From: Flavobacteriales bacterium
GTDB taxonomy: Bacteria; Bacteroidota; Bacteroidia; Flavobacteriales; Schleiferiaceae
Assembly: GCA_017795025.1 (NCBI GenBank)
Contig: CP051243.1
Coordinates: forward strand, 682,001 to 746,000
Direction: 5' to 3'
DNA length: 64,000 nt
A program made the translations under genes and the position numbers. The first letter of the stretch is position 1; each line of letters begins with the position of its first letter. Positions 54,546 through 62,745 of the stretch are shown here, one piece after another. Under the pieces are notes generated by a model that saw nothing but the letters and a program-made list of their open reading frames with translations, searched no databases and was not told the DNA's origin.

Positions 54546-54794
54546 ATGACGATTACTCAAAGGATAAATAGAATACAAGCATTGCTCAAGACTGCTGATG
54601 TTCAGTTGCTGGCTAAAATTGAACTCTTGTTAGAAAAGGAGGGAGAAGTACAAGAGGATAACTCAGTTCTTACGGAAGCTCAAAAAAGAGAATTAGATGA
54701 GCGAAGAGAACAGCATCTCAAAGGAGAGAGTAAATCCTATTCTTGGCAAGAAATAAAGCAGGAACTGATCGACGAGCATGGCCTACAAACTTGA
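54546..54794 (+). CDS. Antitoxin of a RelE/ParE-type module
   Basis: 82 aa, helical and acidic. The C-terminal half (LTEAQKRELDERREQHLKGE, SYSWQEIKQELIDE) is the pattern of the addiction-module component family (DUF2683/CHP02574-like) that pairs with RelE/ParE toxins. It should bind and neutralise the following toxin, whose start it overlaps by 17 bases. Confidence 0.85.
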   Translation: MTITQRINRIQALLKTADVQLLAKIELLLEKEGEVQEDNSVLTEAQKRELDERREQHLKGESKSYSWQEIKQELIDEHGLQT

Positions 54795-55068
54795 GCTTAA
54801 GCAAGAGGCGAGGAAAGATATTATTACCGGTTTTTTTTGGTACGAGGAGAAGCAGAAGGGTTTAGGGTCGAGGTTTGTAGATGAGGTAGAACAGACGGTT
54901 GACTACCTAGAGGAAAACCCGTATCACTTTCAAAAAAGGCGTAAGACTTACAGAGAGGCAGTTTTAAAGAGATTTTCATATGTTATTGTATATGAGATTT
55001 TTGGAAATGAAGTGATAGGCTATTCTGTATTTCCTTGCAAAGCCAATCCCGAAAAGAAATTGAAATAA
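54778..55068 (+). CDS. RelE/ParE-family toxin
   Basis: 96 aa. YKLELKQEARKDIITGFFWY, then GSRFVDEVEQTVDYLEENPY, RRKTYREAVLKRFSYVIVYE and a final strand VIGYSVFPCKANPEK match the RelE/ParE fold. RelE-like members cut mRNA at ribosomes and ParE-like members poison gyrase; the sequence does not decide which. Confidence 0.88.
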   Translation: MAYKLELKQEARKDIITGFFWYEEKQKGLGSRFVDEVEQTVDYLEENPYHFQKRRKTYREAVLKRFSYVIVYEIFGNEVIGYSVFPCKANPEKKLK

Positions 55069-55089
55069 AAGAGAATGAACTTGAGAAGA

Positions 55090-55121
55090 AGCAGGGTGTA
55101 ATAATCATCCTGCTTTTTTTT
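55090..55121 (+). terminator. Terminator of the toxin-antitoxin operon
   Basis: AGCAGGGTG pairs with CATCCTGCT (one G-T pair) around TAATAAT, followed by a run of T. It lies 21 bases after the toxin stop. Confidence 0.85.
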
Positions 55122-55179
55122 ATGCAGTAGTTTTCTGTAAAAGTAAAACCTAAATAGAATAACGGTCTTTTTGGATGGT

Positions 55180-55945
55180 CTCCGTAACAGAAGTTTATCC
55201 CTTGGAAGAAAAATAGTAGTACCAAAGATAAAAAGTCTAAGAGGGAGCATCGCGACTGGTCTTGGTTCTCCCGAAGGCGCAGCCGCAGGCTAAACCTACC
55301 CCTTTTTACACCCCGTAGCGCACGAAGGGGATGGTCTTCCGAGGTGAGTAATTGGTAGATTGGTGTAATAGTGTATTAGTAGACTGGTTTACTTGTAATT
55401 GGACGATACACGATAGAGGTACTAGAGTTTAGAAATCATTCTTTTCAATCTGATAATATGTGAGGTGGTATCCGGCCTAGGAAGGGTAGACGAGAAAATG
55501 GAAGTAGACGACTAGCTGAGATGGGTTGCGACATCAGGAGCTCGCCCACCGAAGCAGGAGACTACAAACATTTTAGAGACGAACCTTCCAAGCCTTGATT
55601 TTTTTGTTTCGTTTTTTATCAAGAAAAAATGAAAGAAAGGAGAAGTTGAGGAGTCTATAATTAGGTCACCAAATTCGAAGAACTTGGTTTTTTTTTGGCA
55701 TTTAAAAGTAAACCCTACCCCGTTTTACATCCCGTAATGTATTGAAGGGACTGTCTTCCGACCTAGGTCGGAAGACAGTCCCTTCGTCGCACGAAGGGGA
55801 TGGTCCTCCGCAACATAGAATTTTTCTTTTGGAAGAAAGATAGTAGTATTAAAGAAAGATATAGTCTAACAGGGAGCACCGCGACCGGTCTAAGCTCTAA
55901 CAAGGAGCGCAGCGACTAGTCTAAGTTCAGCCGCAGGCTAAAACT
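55180..55945 (+). repeat. Dispersed repeat block after the toxin-antitoxin genes
   Basis: GAGGGAGCATCGCGACTGG module (55,240), TTGGTAGATTGGTG, ACGATACACGATAGAGGTAC, GGCCTAGGAAGGG module 55,459-55,520, short hairpin 55,607-55,634, 42-base palindrome 55,744-55,785, CCCCTTCG-like hairpin, and ACAGGGAGCACCGCGACCGG (55,869). Confidence 0.85.
55744..55785. repeat. Perfect 42-base palindrome
   Basis: Begins GAAGGGACTGTC, centre CCGACCTAGGTCGG, ends GACAGTCCCTTC; both halves are exact complements without a loop. Related modules (41,371 and 53,857) are only partly palindromic, so this copy probably arose by inverted duplication. Confidence 0.9.
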
Positions 55946-56015
55946 ACCCCAACCTCCACCATGCCTCCGAATCTTTCCCTTGCAACCAAAATCTTTGCTA
56001 CTTTGCGTATATGCA

Positions 56016-56083
56016 ATCCCAGTCCACCATTCTACCAGTCCACCAATCCACCATCACCCCAATTCCCCAATTCACCATCACCC
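56016..56083 (-). repeat. GGTGGATT array upstream of the epimerase gene
   Basis: On the plus strand: CCAGTCCACCATTCTACC, CCACCAATCCACCATCACCC. It ends one base before the epimerase ATG, so it forms the 5' untranslated region. Confidence 0.7.
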
Positions 56084-56084
56084 C

Positions 56085-56957
56085 ATGCTCCACTATATTG
56101 AAAATGAATACTTAATCTGTACCATCGAATCGCAGGGGGCAGAGATTCGTTCCCTAAAAGATAAGCAAAGCGGAAAAGAGTACATCTGGCAAATACGAGA
56201 AGAAGTATGGGCTAGTAGCTCACCCGTATTGTTCCCGGCTATTGGCAGTATAAAAGAAGGGAAGTGGCGGTATAAAGGGGTCGACTATGCCATGCCGAAA
56301 CACGGGATCATTCGTCATAATGATGACTTAGTCTTCGAGCAAACCGCTCCAGAAGCTTGCCATTTTAGTTTAGCGGCATCGGATAAAACCCGTATGCAAT
56401 ACCCATTTAACTTTCACTTTAAGGTCGAATATGTTTTGGAAGACCGGAAATTAAAGATGCTTTATCATATTCAAAACCTAGGGGAAGAGCCGATGCCCTT
56501 TATCTGTGGCGGGCATACCGCTTATGCTTGTCCGCTGGATGAGGAAACCTCCTTAAGCGATTATGTGATTGATTTTCCGGGAAAAGAAGAACTGCTCGCA
56601 GAAACCTTAGCCGCTTCGGGATATTTAGATTATAAACAACGTCGCTTTGCTTTAGAAAATGGAGCGCTACGTTTATCCGATCAGCTTTTTGATGAGGATG
56701 CCTTAATCTTTGTCAATGTGGGGGTAAATCGCGTAAGCTTACGCAAAGCTGGGGAGAGTAAGGGCTTAGAAGTACATTTCAAAGGCTATCCACACCTGGC
56801 CCTTTGGTCGAAACCTGGCGCCGATTATGTTTGCATCGAACCCTGGCTGGGCTTACCCGACCGCGAAGATGAATCGATTGAGGCGCTGCAAAAAACCACC
56901 ATGCGCATTTTAGAACCGAGGGGTTTGTTTACCATTGGGGTTGAAACGGTGGTTTAG
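56085..56957 (+). CDS. Aldose 1-epimerase family protein
   Basis: 290 aa from the ATG at 56,085. The longer frame from 55,980 only adds 35 residues translated from the repeat array. IESQGAEIRSLKDK, FPAIGSIKEG, PKHGIIRH, the ICGGHTAYACPL segment and FKGYPHLALWSKPGADYVCIEPWLG follow the galactose-mutarotase (LacX-like) fold, with His in PKHG and HTAY and Glu in CIEPW at the active-site positions. It should interconvert sugar anomers in the cytoplasm. A repeat array follows its stop directly. Confidence 0.87.
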   Translation: MLHYIENEYLICTIESQGAEIRSLKDKQSGKEYIWQIREEVWASSSPVLFPAIGSIKEGKWRYKGVDYAMPKHGIIRHNDDLVFEQTAPEACHFSLAASDKTRMQYPFNFHFKVEYVLEDRKLKMLYHIQNLGEEPMPFICGGHTAYACPLDEETSLSDYVIDFPGKEELLAETLAASGYLDYKQRRFALENGALRLSDQLFDEDALIFVNVGVNRVSLRKAGESKGLEVHFKGYPHLALWSKPGADYVCIEPWLGLPDREDESIEALQKTTMRILEPRGLFTIGVETVV

Positions 56958-57046
56958 GAGGAGGATTGGTGGATTGGAGTACTGGTGGAATGGTGTACTG
57001 GTGGATTGGTGGAATGGTGGAATGGGTTTTGTGCGATTGTTTCAAT
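56958..57046 (+). repeat. GGTGGATT array after the epimerase stop codon
   Basis: GGAGGATTGGTGGATTGG, GGTGGAATGGTGG, then GGGTTTTGTGCGATTGTTTC. It has the same orientation relative to its gene as the array behind the phospholipase gene. Confidence 0.8.
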
Positions 57047-57207
57047 ACAGAGCCTTGCTCGCCGTACAGGACTATGGCAGGCGAGGCCTTGCTCGCTGGA
57101 CAATAATTTGGAAGACCAGGATTTATAGAGGCTGTTCACCTAATTCGATAACTTAGAGCTGTTAGAAGGAAAAAGGTCGGCCAAGGAAATCTTTAAAGAT
57201 TTAATTT

Positions 57208-57705
57208 ATGCCAGGTTACAGGAATGCAGATAAAAACTTTCGTATTGATAGTCAGGTAGAACAATTTAATTTTAAGTTGACAGACGACTATTTAAGCGTA
57301 GACTTTATTTGTTCAGATTATGTATTTAATCCTATTGATCGTGTAGACTTATATTTAAAAGATAAAAGAGTTTTAAGAAACTGTTTTATAGTTGGAGGTA
57401 AACTGATTTACTATTATGAAAAATCATGGTATTATCATAGAAATGATCCGAGAGAAAGTGTCCCTGATCCACCATGTAATATTTGTCAGAGATTTGAATT
57501 CACAAGTGATGATGTAGAAGCGATAGCCTTGAATAATGATTTGGTTAAGCCGGTTCTTGACTGGTCATATTGGTTTCAAATTGACTGGCTATTTGGATTA
57601 AAGCCAAATGAATATGATACAAGAAGGGGAATAGAAGAGAATATTTTTATTAAGGCAAGTACTTACAATAATAATCTTAATCTAACTGATAAGATTATCT
57701 GTTAG
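57208..57705 (+). CDS. Unknown 165-aa protein
   Basis: Soluble, rich in Asp, Asn, Tyr and Trp, with CNICQRFEF as the only cysteine cluster. It has low-GC composition like other accessory genes here. No family recognised. It could be an orphan immunity or effector-related gene, judging only by its place between repeats. Confidence 0.55.
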   Translation: MPGYRNADKNFRIDSQVEQFNFKLTDDYLSVDFICSDYVFNPIDRVDLYLKDKRVLRNCFIVGGKLIYYYEKSWYYHRNDPRESVPDPPCNICQRFEFTSDDVEAIALNNDLVKPVLDWSYWFQIDWLFGLKPNEYDTRRGIEENIFIKASTYNNNLNLTDKIIC

Positions 57706-57745
57706 GTAAGGAGTTGATTTTTTTTAGTAGCTAAAAATTTTATTT

Positions 57746-57772
57746 ACACTTTTTTTTCCAAAAAAAAAGTGT
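57746..57772. repeat. Short hairpin, ACAC variant
   Basis: ACACTTTTTTTT-CCA-AAAAAAAAAGTGT, followed by CCAACCTTGTCCGCCGCTAA. The following sequence matches the one beside the GATAC-type hairpins, so this is a third stem version at the same module position. Confidence 0.7.
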
Positions 57773-57877
57773 CCAACCTTGTCCGCCGCTAAAGCCTTGC
57801 CGCCGCACAAGGCTTTGGTAGGCGAGTTTAAAGAGTTTCACAGAGAGAAATTGATGATATCGCGATTAATACCTAGT

Positions 57878-58705
57878 ATGAAGATTTTTGAAATTATTAC
57901 TGCCATTTTAATCTGTGCCACCGCTAATGGGCAGGTGCTCACTCGAAAAGTTTTACTAAATGAAGAAGGAGACACGGCTTCTATCTATTTCGTTGATGAA
58001 TCTGGTCGAATGTCCGGTGTACAGACTATTTTTTATGAAAATGGTGCTATTAAGCAGAGACAATATTGGCAAAAAAATTATCTAAAAGATTCAATTGTCA
58101 CCTTTGATTTAGAAGGCCAAATATTGGGGTTTGGATTAATAATTAATAATTACCTCATGTTCTACCGGGCAGATTCTGTTCTAATCTATGAGTCTGGACT
58201 CTCTGAGGGTGGTATTTATGATGGATTGGCAAGGTTTTACAATAAGTCAGGATACCTGAGTAAGGTCTTGTTATATAAAGATGGCAAAGAGGATGATAGT
58301 TTTCAATTGTCCTTTGACACCACAGGTATTCCAAGCAAAATCATTACTAACCAACCTAGCAAAGTAATTTTTGAAAAGAATGGAATTCATAATTATCATA
58401 TTGCTATTTCAGATAAAGTAGCTGTAGAAATAAGTTTTGAAGATAATGAGGTTGTACGGCTTAACTTTAAACTTAATCGAAAGGTTAATGGGATTACCTA
58501 CTATTTTCAAGATGGTAAAACGGTAAATAGGGTATTGTTTGTTAACGGAGTGATGCATCAGGCAGAAAATACAGCTGGTATTGAAAACAGAGTGCGAAAC
58601 AGGTCACAAGAAAGACTTGAAAAAATACTGCTTGTAGATAAGCTATTAAGGTATTCTGTTTTTCATCATAAGTATCACAATAGCTATGATGTAGACAAGC
58701 TTTAA
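57878..58705 (+). CDS. Secreted YwqK/MORN-repeat protein
   Basis: 275 aa from the ATG at 57,878, chosen because a signal peptide (IITAILICATANGQ) follows at once; an upstream frame to 57,779 would precede it with repeat-encoded residues. The mature part has MORN-like repeats (SGVQTIFYENGAIKQRQYW, GLARFYNKSGYLSKVLLYKDG, GITYYFQDGKTVNRVLFVNG), as in YwqK-family proteins, some of which act as antitoxin or immunity partners. Confidence 0.65.
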   Translation: MKIFEIITAILICATANGQVLTRKVLLNEEGDTASIYFVDESGRMSGVQTIFYENGAIKQRQYWQKNYLKDSIVTFDLEGQILGFGLIINNYLMFYRADSVLIYESGLSEGGIYDGLARFYNKSGYLSKVLLYKDGKEDDSFQLSFDTTGIPSKIITNQPSKVIFEKNGIHNYHIAISDKVAVEISFEDNEVVRLNFKLNRKVNGITYYFQDGKTVNRVLFVNGVMHQAENTAGIENRVRNRSQERLEKILLVDKLLRYSVFHHKYHNSYDVDKL

Positions 58706-58955
58706 AGCACTATTTATTTAGTGATTAGGCTTCTGTATTAGTGAAATTGCTTTCGAGCTCAATTGAAATTCATTTATCCTCCACTTGAGGATGTTTCGTT
58801 TTATGGATGTCGCTTTAATTTTCAATGGAATCCGTGAGCTCGAGCAAAGCTCTCGGTTGATCAAGCAAAAATGAAAGAGAGAGTTGTTGAGGAGTCTGAA
58901 ATCAGGTTTCCAAATTCCTAAGAACACCTTGCTTTTCGCATCTGGTAAGTTAAAT
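58706..58955 (+). repeat. Long nested hairpin and flanking repeat modules
   Basis: Hairpin 58,794-58,876: outer TTTCGTTTT and AAAATGAAA, inner ATGGAT with ATCCGT (one U-G pair), GAGC-AAA-GCTC. Then the AGTCTGAAATCAGGTTTCC module. Confidence 0.75.
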
Positions 58956-59344
58956 CTACCCCGTTTTACACCCCGAAGCACGCGAAGGGGACGGTCCCCG
59001 CAACACGCAATTGTTCCTTTGGAAGAAAATTAATAGTACAAAAGAGAATAATAGTCTAACAGGGAGCACCGCGACCGGTCTCAAATCTCAAATCTCACAT
59101 CTGCCAAAGGCTCGCGACCGGTCCCAGTTCTAACAAGGAGCATCGCGACTGGTCTTGGTTCTGCCGAAGGCGCAGCCGCAGGCTATCCTACCCCGTTTTA
59201 CACCCCGAAGCACGCGAAGGGGACGGTCCCCGCAACACGCAATTGTTCCTTTGGAAGAAAATTAATAGTACAAAAGAGAATAATAGTCTAACAGGGAGCA
59301 CCGCGACCGGTCTCAAATCTCAAATCTCACATCTGCCAAAGGCT
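58956..59344 (+). repeat. Direct duplication of 157 bases
   Basis: 58,956-59,112 and 59,188-59,344 read identically by eye (CTACCCCGTTTTACACCCCG through ATCTGCCAAAGGCT), separated by 75 bases of related repeat. The identity suggests a recent duplication. The second copy ends four bases before the stop of the next gene. Confidence 0.9.
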
Positions 59345-59348
59345 AACC

Positions 59349-60539
59349 TCACTCCACTTCCTCCACCAACCCCTGCAGCTTCTCCAAATTCCGGAGTTGC
59401 TCGGGACTTTTTACCTGACTGCGGGCTTCTTGTAAATAGAGATTTGCCTTTTCGCTGTCTTTTTGCAGATAGGCGATATAAGCTTTAAGCATACGCGCGC
59501 GGAAGCTTACTTGCTTTTCATCGGAGCGCTGTGCTAGCACCATGGCCCCTTGAAGGGCTGATTCTTCATTAAAGGTTTCTACAATTTCGTAGGCCTCATC
59601 AAAAAGTAAGTCGGCCGCAATATTGGGGGCCTTGCGGTCCATTTGCTGCTTAAAGGCTTCTGCATACAAGGCGAAGCGCCCCGATTGCCAGGCAAATTCC
59701 CGACGAACGTTTAAGCGGATCTCATCCAAGCTGTCTTTCGCCACCAATGGGCTAATAACCAAGCTTTCGCAGATGGTTTCGCAAAGCAGGGAGTCTTGAC
59801 TTAAGATGGCCAGGTCTAAATTGAAGTCGATTGCGGTTTGGAGGAAATCTTTAAGCTCAAAATCAGGTACTTGTTTTTTAAGCTGGGCTTGCTGGTCGAT
59901 CACCAGTTGAGGGTAAATAGTTTCCAAACTTAAGCCATACTCACTGAGGATGGTGGCGGTCGGAGCCTGAATTAATTCGCTAGCCGATTTAGTATTGAGG
60001 TACTCCTGTGCCAAGCGGGTTGTAGCACGGAAGTCGAAGTTTAAGGCGTAAAGCTCTAGCAATTCAATCCATTCGCCATCGCTTAATTGGTGGGCTTGAT
60101 ACCCTTTAACTAGGCTGTCGTAGCGAAAGGGGGCTTCGGCCGCTTTGAGCATCGCCGCTTTGAGTTCGGCGGCACTTTGATATCCACTAAGGATTTCTAA
60201 AACAAACTCCTCTTCATTCATTAAATAGAAGGCCGGTAATTCGTTCACCGCAAAGAGGGTTTGAAAGCGATCGCCCATCGGTTCGCGAATATCAATGGCA
60301 ATTGGGGTAAAGGGTTTGGAAGCGTTTAAGAGCCCCGGGTCATTAAAAACGCCATCGCTGTACATCTTTCGTAGTTCCCCGCCACCATCGTGCAGGGCTA
60401 CCAGCATTAGGGAATGATTTTCTTGAACGGTTTTTAGGGCGATTTCATAGTCTTCGAATTCATCCACCTGCAAGAGTCGCATTTGGGCATCAAGACTAAA
60501 AGAAAAGACCATTAAAAAGAGGAGCGCATAGTTTTTCAT
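59349..60539 (-). CDS. Thioredoxin-fold protein without CxxC
   Basis: 396 aa with a signal peptide (FLMVFSFSLDAQ). The first 150 residues have a thioredoxin-like order, but the active-site turn reads LHDGGGELRKM where CxxC would be, and the cis-Pro strand ELPAFYLMNEEEFV is kept. The remainder is helical, TPR-like (ARMLKAYIAYLQKDSEKANL). It is therefore unlikely to do redox chemistry. The start overlaps the CAP gene by four bases. Confidence 0.65.
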   Translation of the reverse strand: MKNYALLFLMVFSFSLDAQMRLLQVDEFEDYEIALKTVQENHSLMLVALHDGGGELRKMYSDGVFNDPGLLNASKPFTPIAIDIREPMGDRFQTLFAVNELPAFYLMNEEEFVLEILSGYQSAAELKAAMLKAAEAPFRYDSLVKGYQAHQLSDGEWIELLELYALNFDFRATTRLAQEYLNTKSASELIQAPTATILSEYGLSLETIYPQLVIDQQAQLKKQVPDFELKDFLQTAIDFNLDLAILSQDSLLCETICESLVISPLVAKDSLDEIRLNVRREFAWQSGRFALYAEAFKQQMDRKAPNIAADLLFDEAYEIVETFNEESALQGAMVLAQRSDEKQVSFRARMLKAYIAYLQKDSEKANLYLQEARSQVKSPEQLRNLEKLQGLVEEVE

Positions 60540-61156
60540 TTCGTACCGAAGTTTTGGCAGAGGTATACATCAAAATTAAGGCCTTTTTTGAGCGGGCGCA
60601 AAGGAGAAACGCCAAGTCCCAGAAAATCAAAGTCTCCCAGCATATTTTTTCGATGTGGAGGCGAGTCTAACCACTCCTGTACCACTTCGTTCCCGAGTTG
60701 TCGGTAAGTCTTAAAGGGTATGGGCCTACCCGCCTTATCCACCGCTATATTAGCATCATTAATATAAAAATAGGCCCCGGTAGGAACATCCAATATAAAC
60801 ATCCGCGCAATATTTTCCCCGAAGGCCGAAAAGTCTCCCTTAAAGGTTTGCAATCTGTTTTTTAGGGTCCCGTACTTACGATCTCTAGGCCAGCGATGTT
60901 CCATTTTCTCTTCGCGAAACATGCGCTCCGCCTGATATTGAGCGGCTAAATTTAAGATGGAATCAGGCTTTAAAACAGGGCGCTTTCTGTCTTCCCGCAC
61001 CTTATTGGTGGCGATAAATATCGCTTCATGCAAAAGCGCGATGCGAAAGTCATCCGGATTAATCTCGCTATCTAAGTTTGGGGTTAAGGGAGCTCGACTC
61101 GGCGCATCTGCGCAAGCAAGGTAGAGAAGGACTAGGGCGGCACTTAGAATTTTCAT
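60536..61156 (-). CDS. CAP (SCP/PR-1) domain lipoprotein
   Basis: 206 aa. Signal SAALVLLYLAC gives a lipobox-like Cys14. NKVREDRKRPVLKPDSILNL, EKMEHRW, FGENIAR and EWLDSPPHRKNMLGDFDFLG are the CAP-domain motifs with His and Glu of the metal-binding cavity. It overlaps the OstA-like gene by four bases. Confidence 0.88.
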   Translation of the reverse strand: MKILSAALVLLYLACADAPSRAPLTPNLDSEINPDDFRIALLHEAIFIATNKVREDRKRPVLKPDSILNLAAQYQAERMFREEKMEHRWPRDRKYGTLKNRLQTFKGDFSAFGENIARMFILDVPTGAYFYINDANIAVDKAGRPIPFKTYRQLGNEVVQEWLDSPPHRKNMLGDFDFLGLGVSPLRPLKKGLNFDVYLCQNFGTK

Positions 61157-62745
61157 TTAAAGAGGTCGGCTTTGGAGCTGGGCCTTTCTTCAAAACGGGG
61201 TCTAAATCCTTCTAGTGTTTTCCGGTCGGCCGGAATTTTATCCATAGGGTGCATTACGCCTTCCGGTTCACCCATCCAGGTAATGCGTTTCACTTCACTA
61301 TTGGCGAGTAAGATGAGAATCCGACTGCAAATACTGCGGTTCATCCCCAGGTAATCGCCATCTTCCTCTTTGGCGTAATAAACCGCTTCACCATTGCCAT
61401 TTACATAAACGCGCCTCAATTCACTCTTGCGAAACTTGCCGATCATTAGCCGTCCTTTTACCTGATTGTAACGGATGCTATCGGCGCGACTTACCATAAA
61501 GGCATTACCCATCACCTTAAGGGTATCGGGTTTATTGTCGTTGGTACTGAGGTAAATAGTGTCCCCGGTGATTTGGGTTGAGTCGTCCCACATAATAGGA
61601 TCGCGGTACATCCTAAAAGTAGAATCTCCCGAACTGTAAGCTAGGGAATCGCATTTTCCCTGCATATCCTTACGGTAGAAGCGGACCCCATAAAAAATTT
61701 GTAAATGACGGTTTTTACGGCCTAAACTATCCAAAGTGGTATTGGAATAAAGGGTATCTCCGTGTACATGCAGGGAGTCTCCTTCTTCATCAACTACCGT
61801 ATAGAGGGGTTCCCCGGTTACATAAGCCGAATCATTATGACCCCAATACTCCCCGTAGTCTCCAGTAATGAGGTAGTTCTCTACGGTATCGTGAATGAGC
61901 ACATTCCGAAAGGCCTCTCCATAATCTCCTTCGCGTTCGTAGTATAAACTATCGCCGGTTAGGTATTTCGGTCCATCGTAGATATAGGCATTCTTATTAA
62001 ACTGGGCCACATCACGATCGGTATAATAGCGGCCATTTTCGCAATAAATCTTGGAGCTGTCGCTGATGATAGTGGTAGGACCTAAGAAATAGGCGATATG
62101 ACTTTCGCTATTGTAGTGCATGGTATCGGTAAAGATGCTGTAATCCGGATTCCGGAGCACCACCGAATCTTTAAAGCTAAAAGTCTTGGTATTGCTGTTG
62201 TAATAGCCTTTTTCGCTCACTAAAGTATTCTCCTCGCTCGTAACGGTTCCTTTCGTGGTATAGTAAGCAATATTGGTATTTCGATCGAGGCGCAGGCGGT
62301 CCGTAATCAAAACCATTTCCTGGTCTTGTAATTTTACTTCTTCGCCAGTAACTACGGCCTGACGGGTTTCCCCGGAATACTCGAGCCGATCGCCCCACAT
62401 AAAGAGGGTATCCCCCTGATTAACCTTAATGTTACGAAAAGCGATGATGCGATTCTCCGCCCTAAAAAACCAAGCCGAATCGCTATCCATGATGGCGCCC
62501 TCATGCTCAAATTGCACCTTGCCAATGAGACGGGTTTTGCCAATCTCCCGCGCAGCTTTTTGCTTAAGGGCCGTAAATTTAATCACCTTCTTTCCGCCGG
62601 TAGATTGTGCCATTAGGCCGCTACCCAGCAGGATTAGGAGGAGTAGCGCTGTTTTAGATCGCCAATTCTTCAAGCTCAATAGTTTGGGTACGATTAGGTC
62701 CCACGGAAAGGATACTAATGGGAACCCCAATTTTTTCTTCCACAT
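61153..62745 (-). CDS. OstA-like (LptA/LptD N-domain) LPS transport protein
   Basis: 530 aa in the longest frame. Signal TALLLLILLGSGLMAQ then repeated beta-jelly-roll units (IDRLEYSG and SGETRQAVVTGEEVKL, SDSSKIYCENGRYYTDRD), characteristic of the OstA/LptA family that bridges LPS across the periplasm; this Bacteroidota form has several units. The frame begins with residues overlapping purA by 92 bases; a TTG codon just before the signal peptide (near 62,670) is a plausible real start. Confidence 0.8.
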   Translation of the reverse strand: MWKKKLGFPLVSFPWDLIVPKLLSLKNWRSKTALLLLILLGSGLMAQSTGGKKVIKFTALKQKAAREIGKTRLIGKVQFEHEGAIMDSDSAWFFRAENRIIAFRNIKVNQGDTLFMWGDRLEYSGETRQAVVTGEEVKLQDQEMVLITDRLRLDRNTNIAYYTTKGTVTSEENTLVSEKGYYNSNTKTFSFKDSVVLRNPDYSIFTDTMHYNSESHIAYFLGPTTIISDSSKIYCENGRYYTDRDVAQFNKNAYIYDGPKYLTGDSLYYEREGDYGEAFRNVLIHDTVENYLITGDYGEYWGHNDSAYVTGEPLYTVVDEEGDSLHVHGDTLYSNTTLDSLGRKNRHLQIFYGVRFYRKDMQGKCDSLAYSSGDSTFRMYRDPIMWDDSTQITGDTIYLSTNDNKPDTLKVMGNAFMVSRADSIRYNQVKGRLMIGKFRKSELRRVYVNGNGEAVYYAKEEDGDYLGMNRSICSRILILLANSEVKRITWMGEPEGVMHPMDKIPADRKTLEGFRPRFEERPSSKADLFK

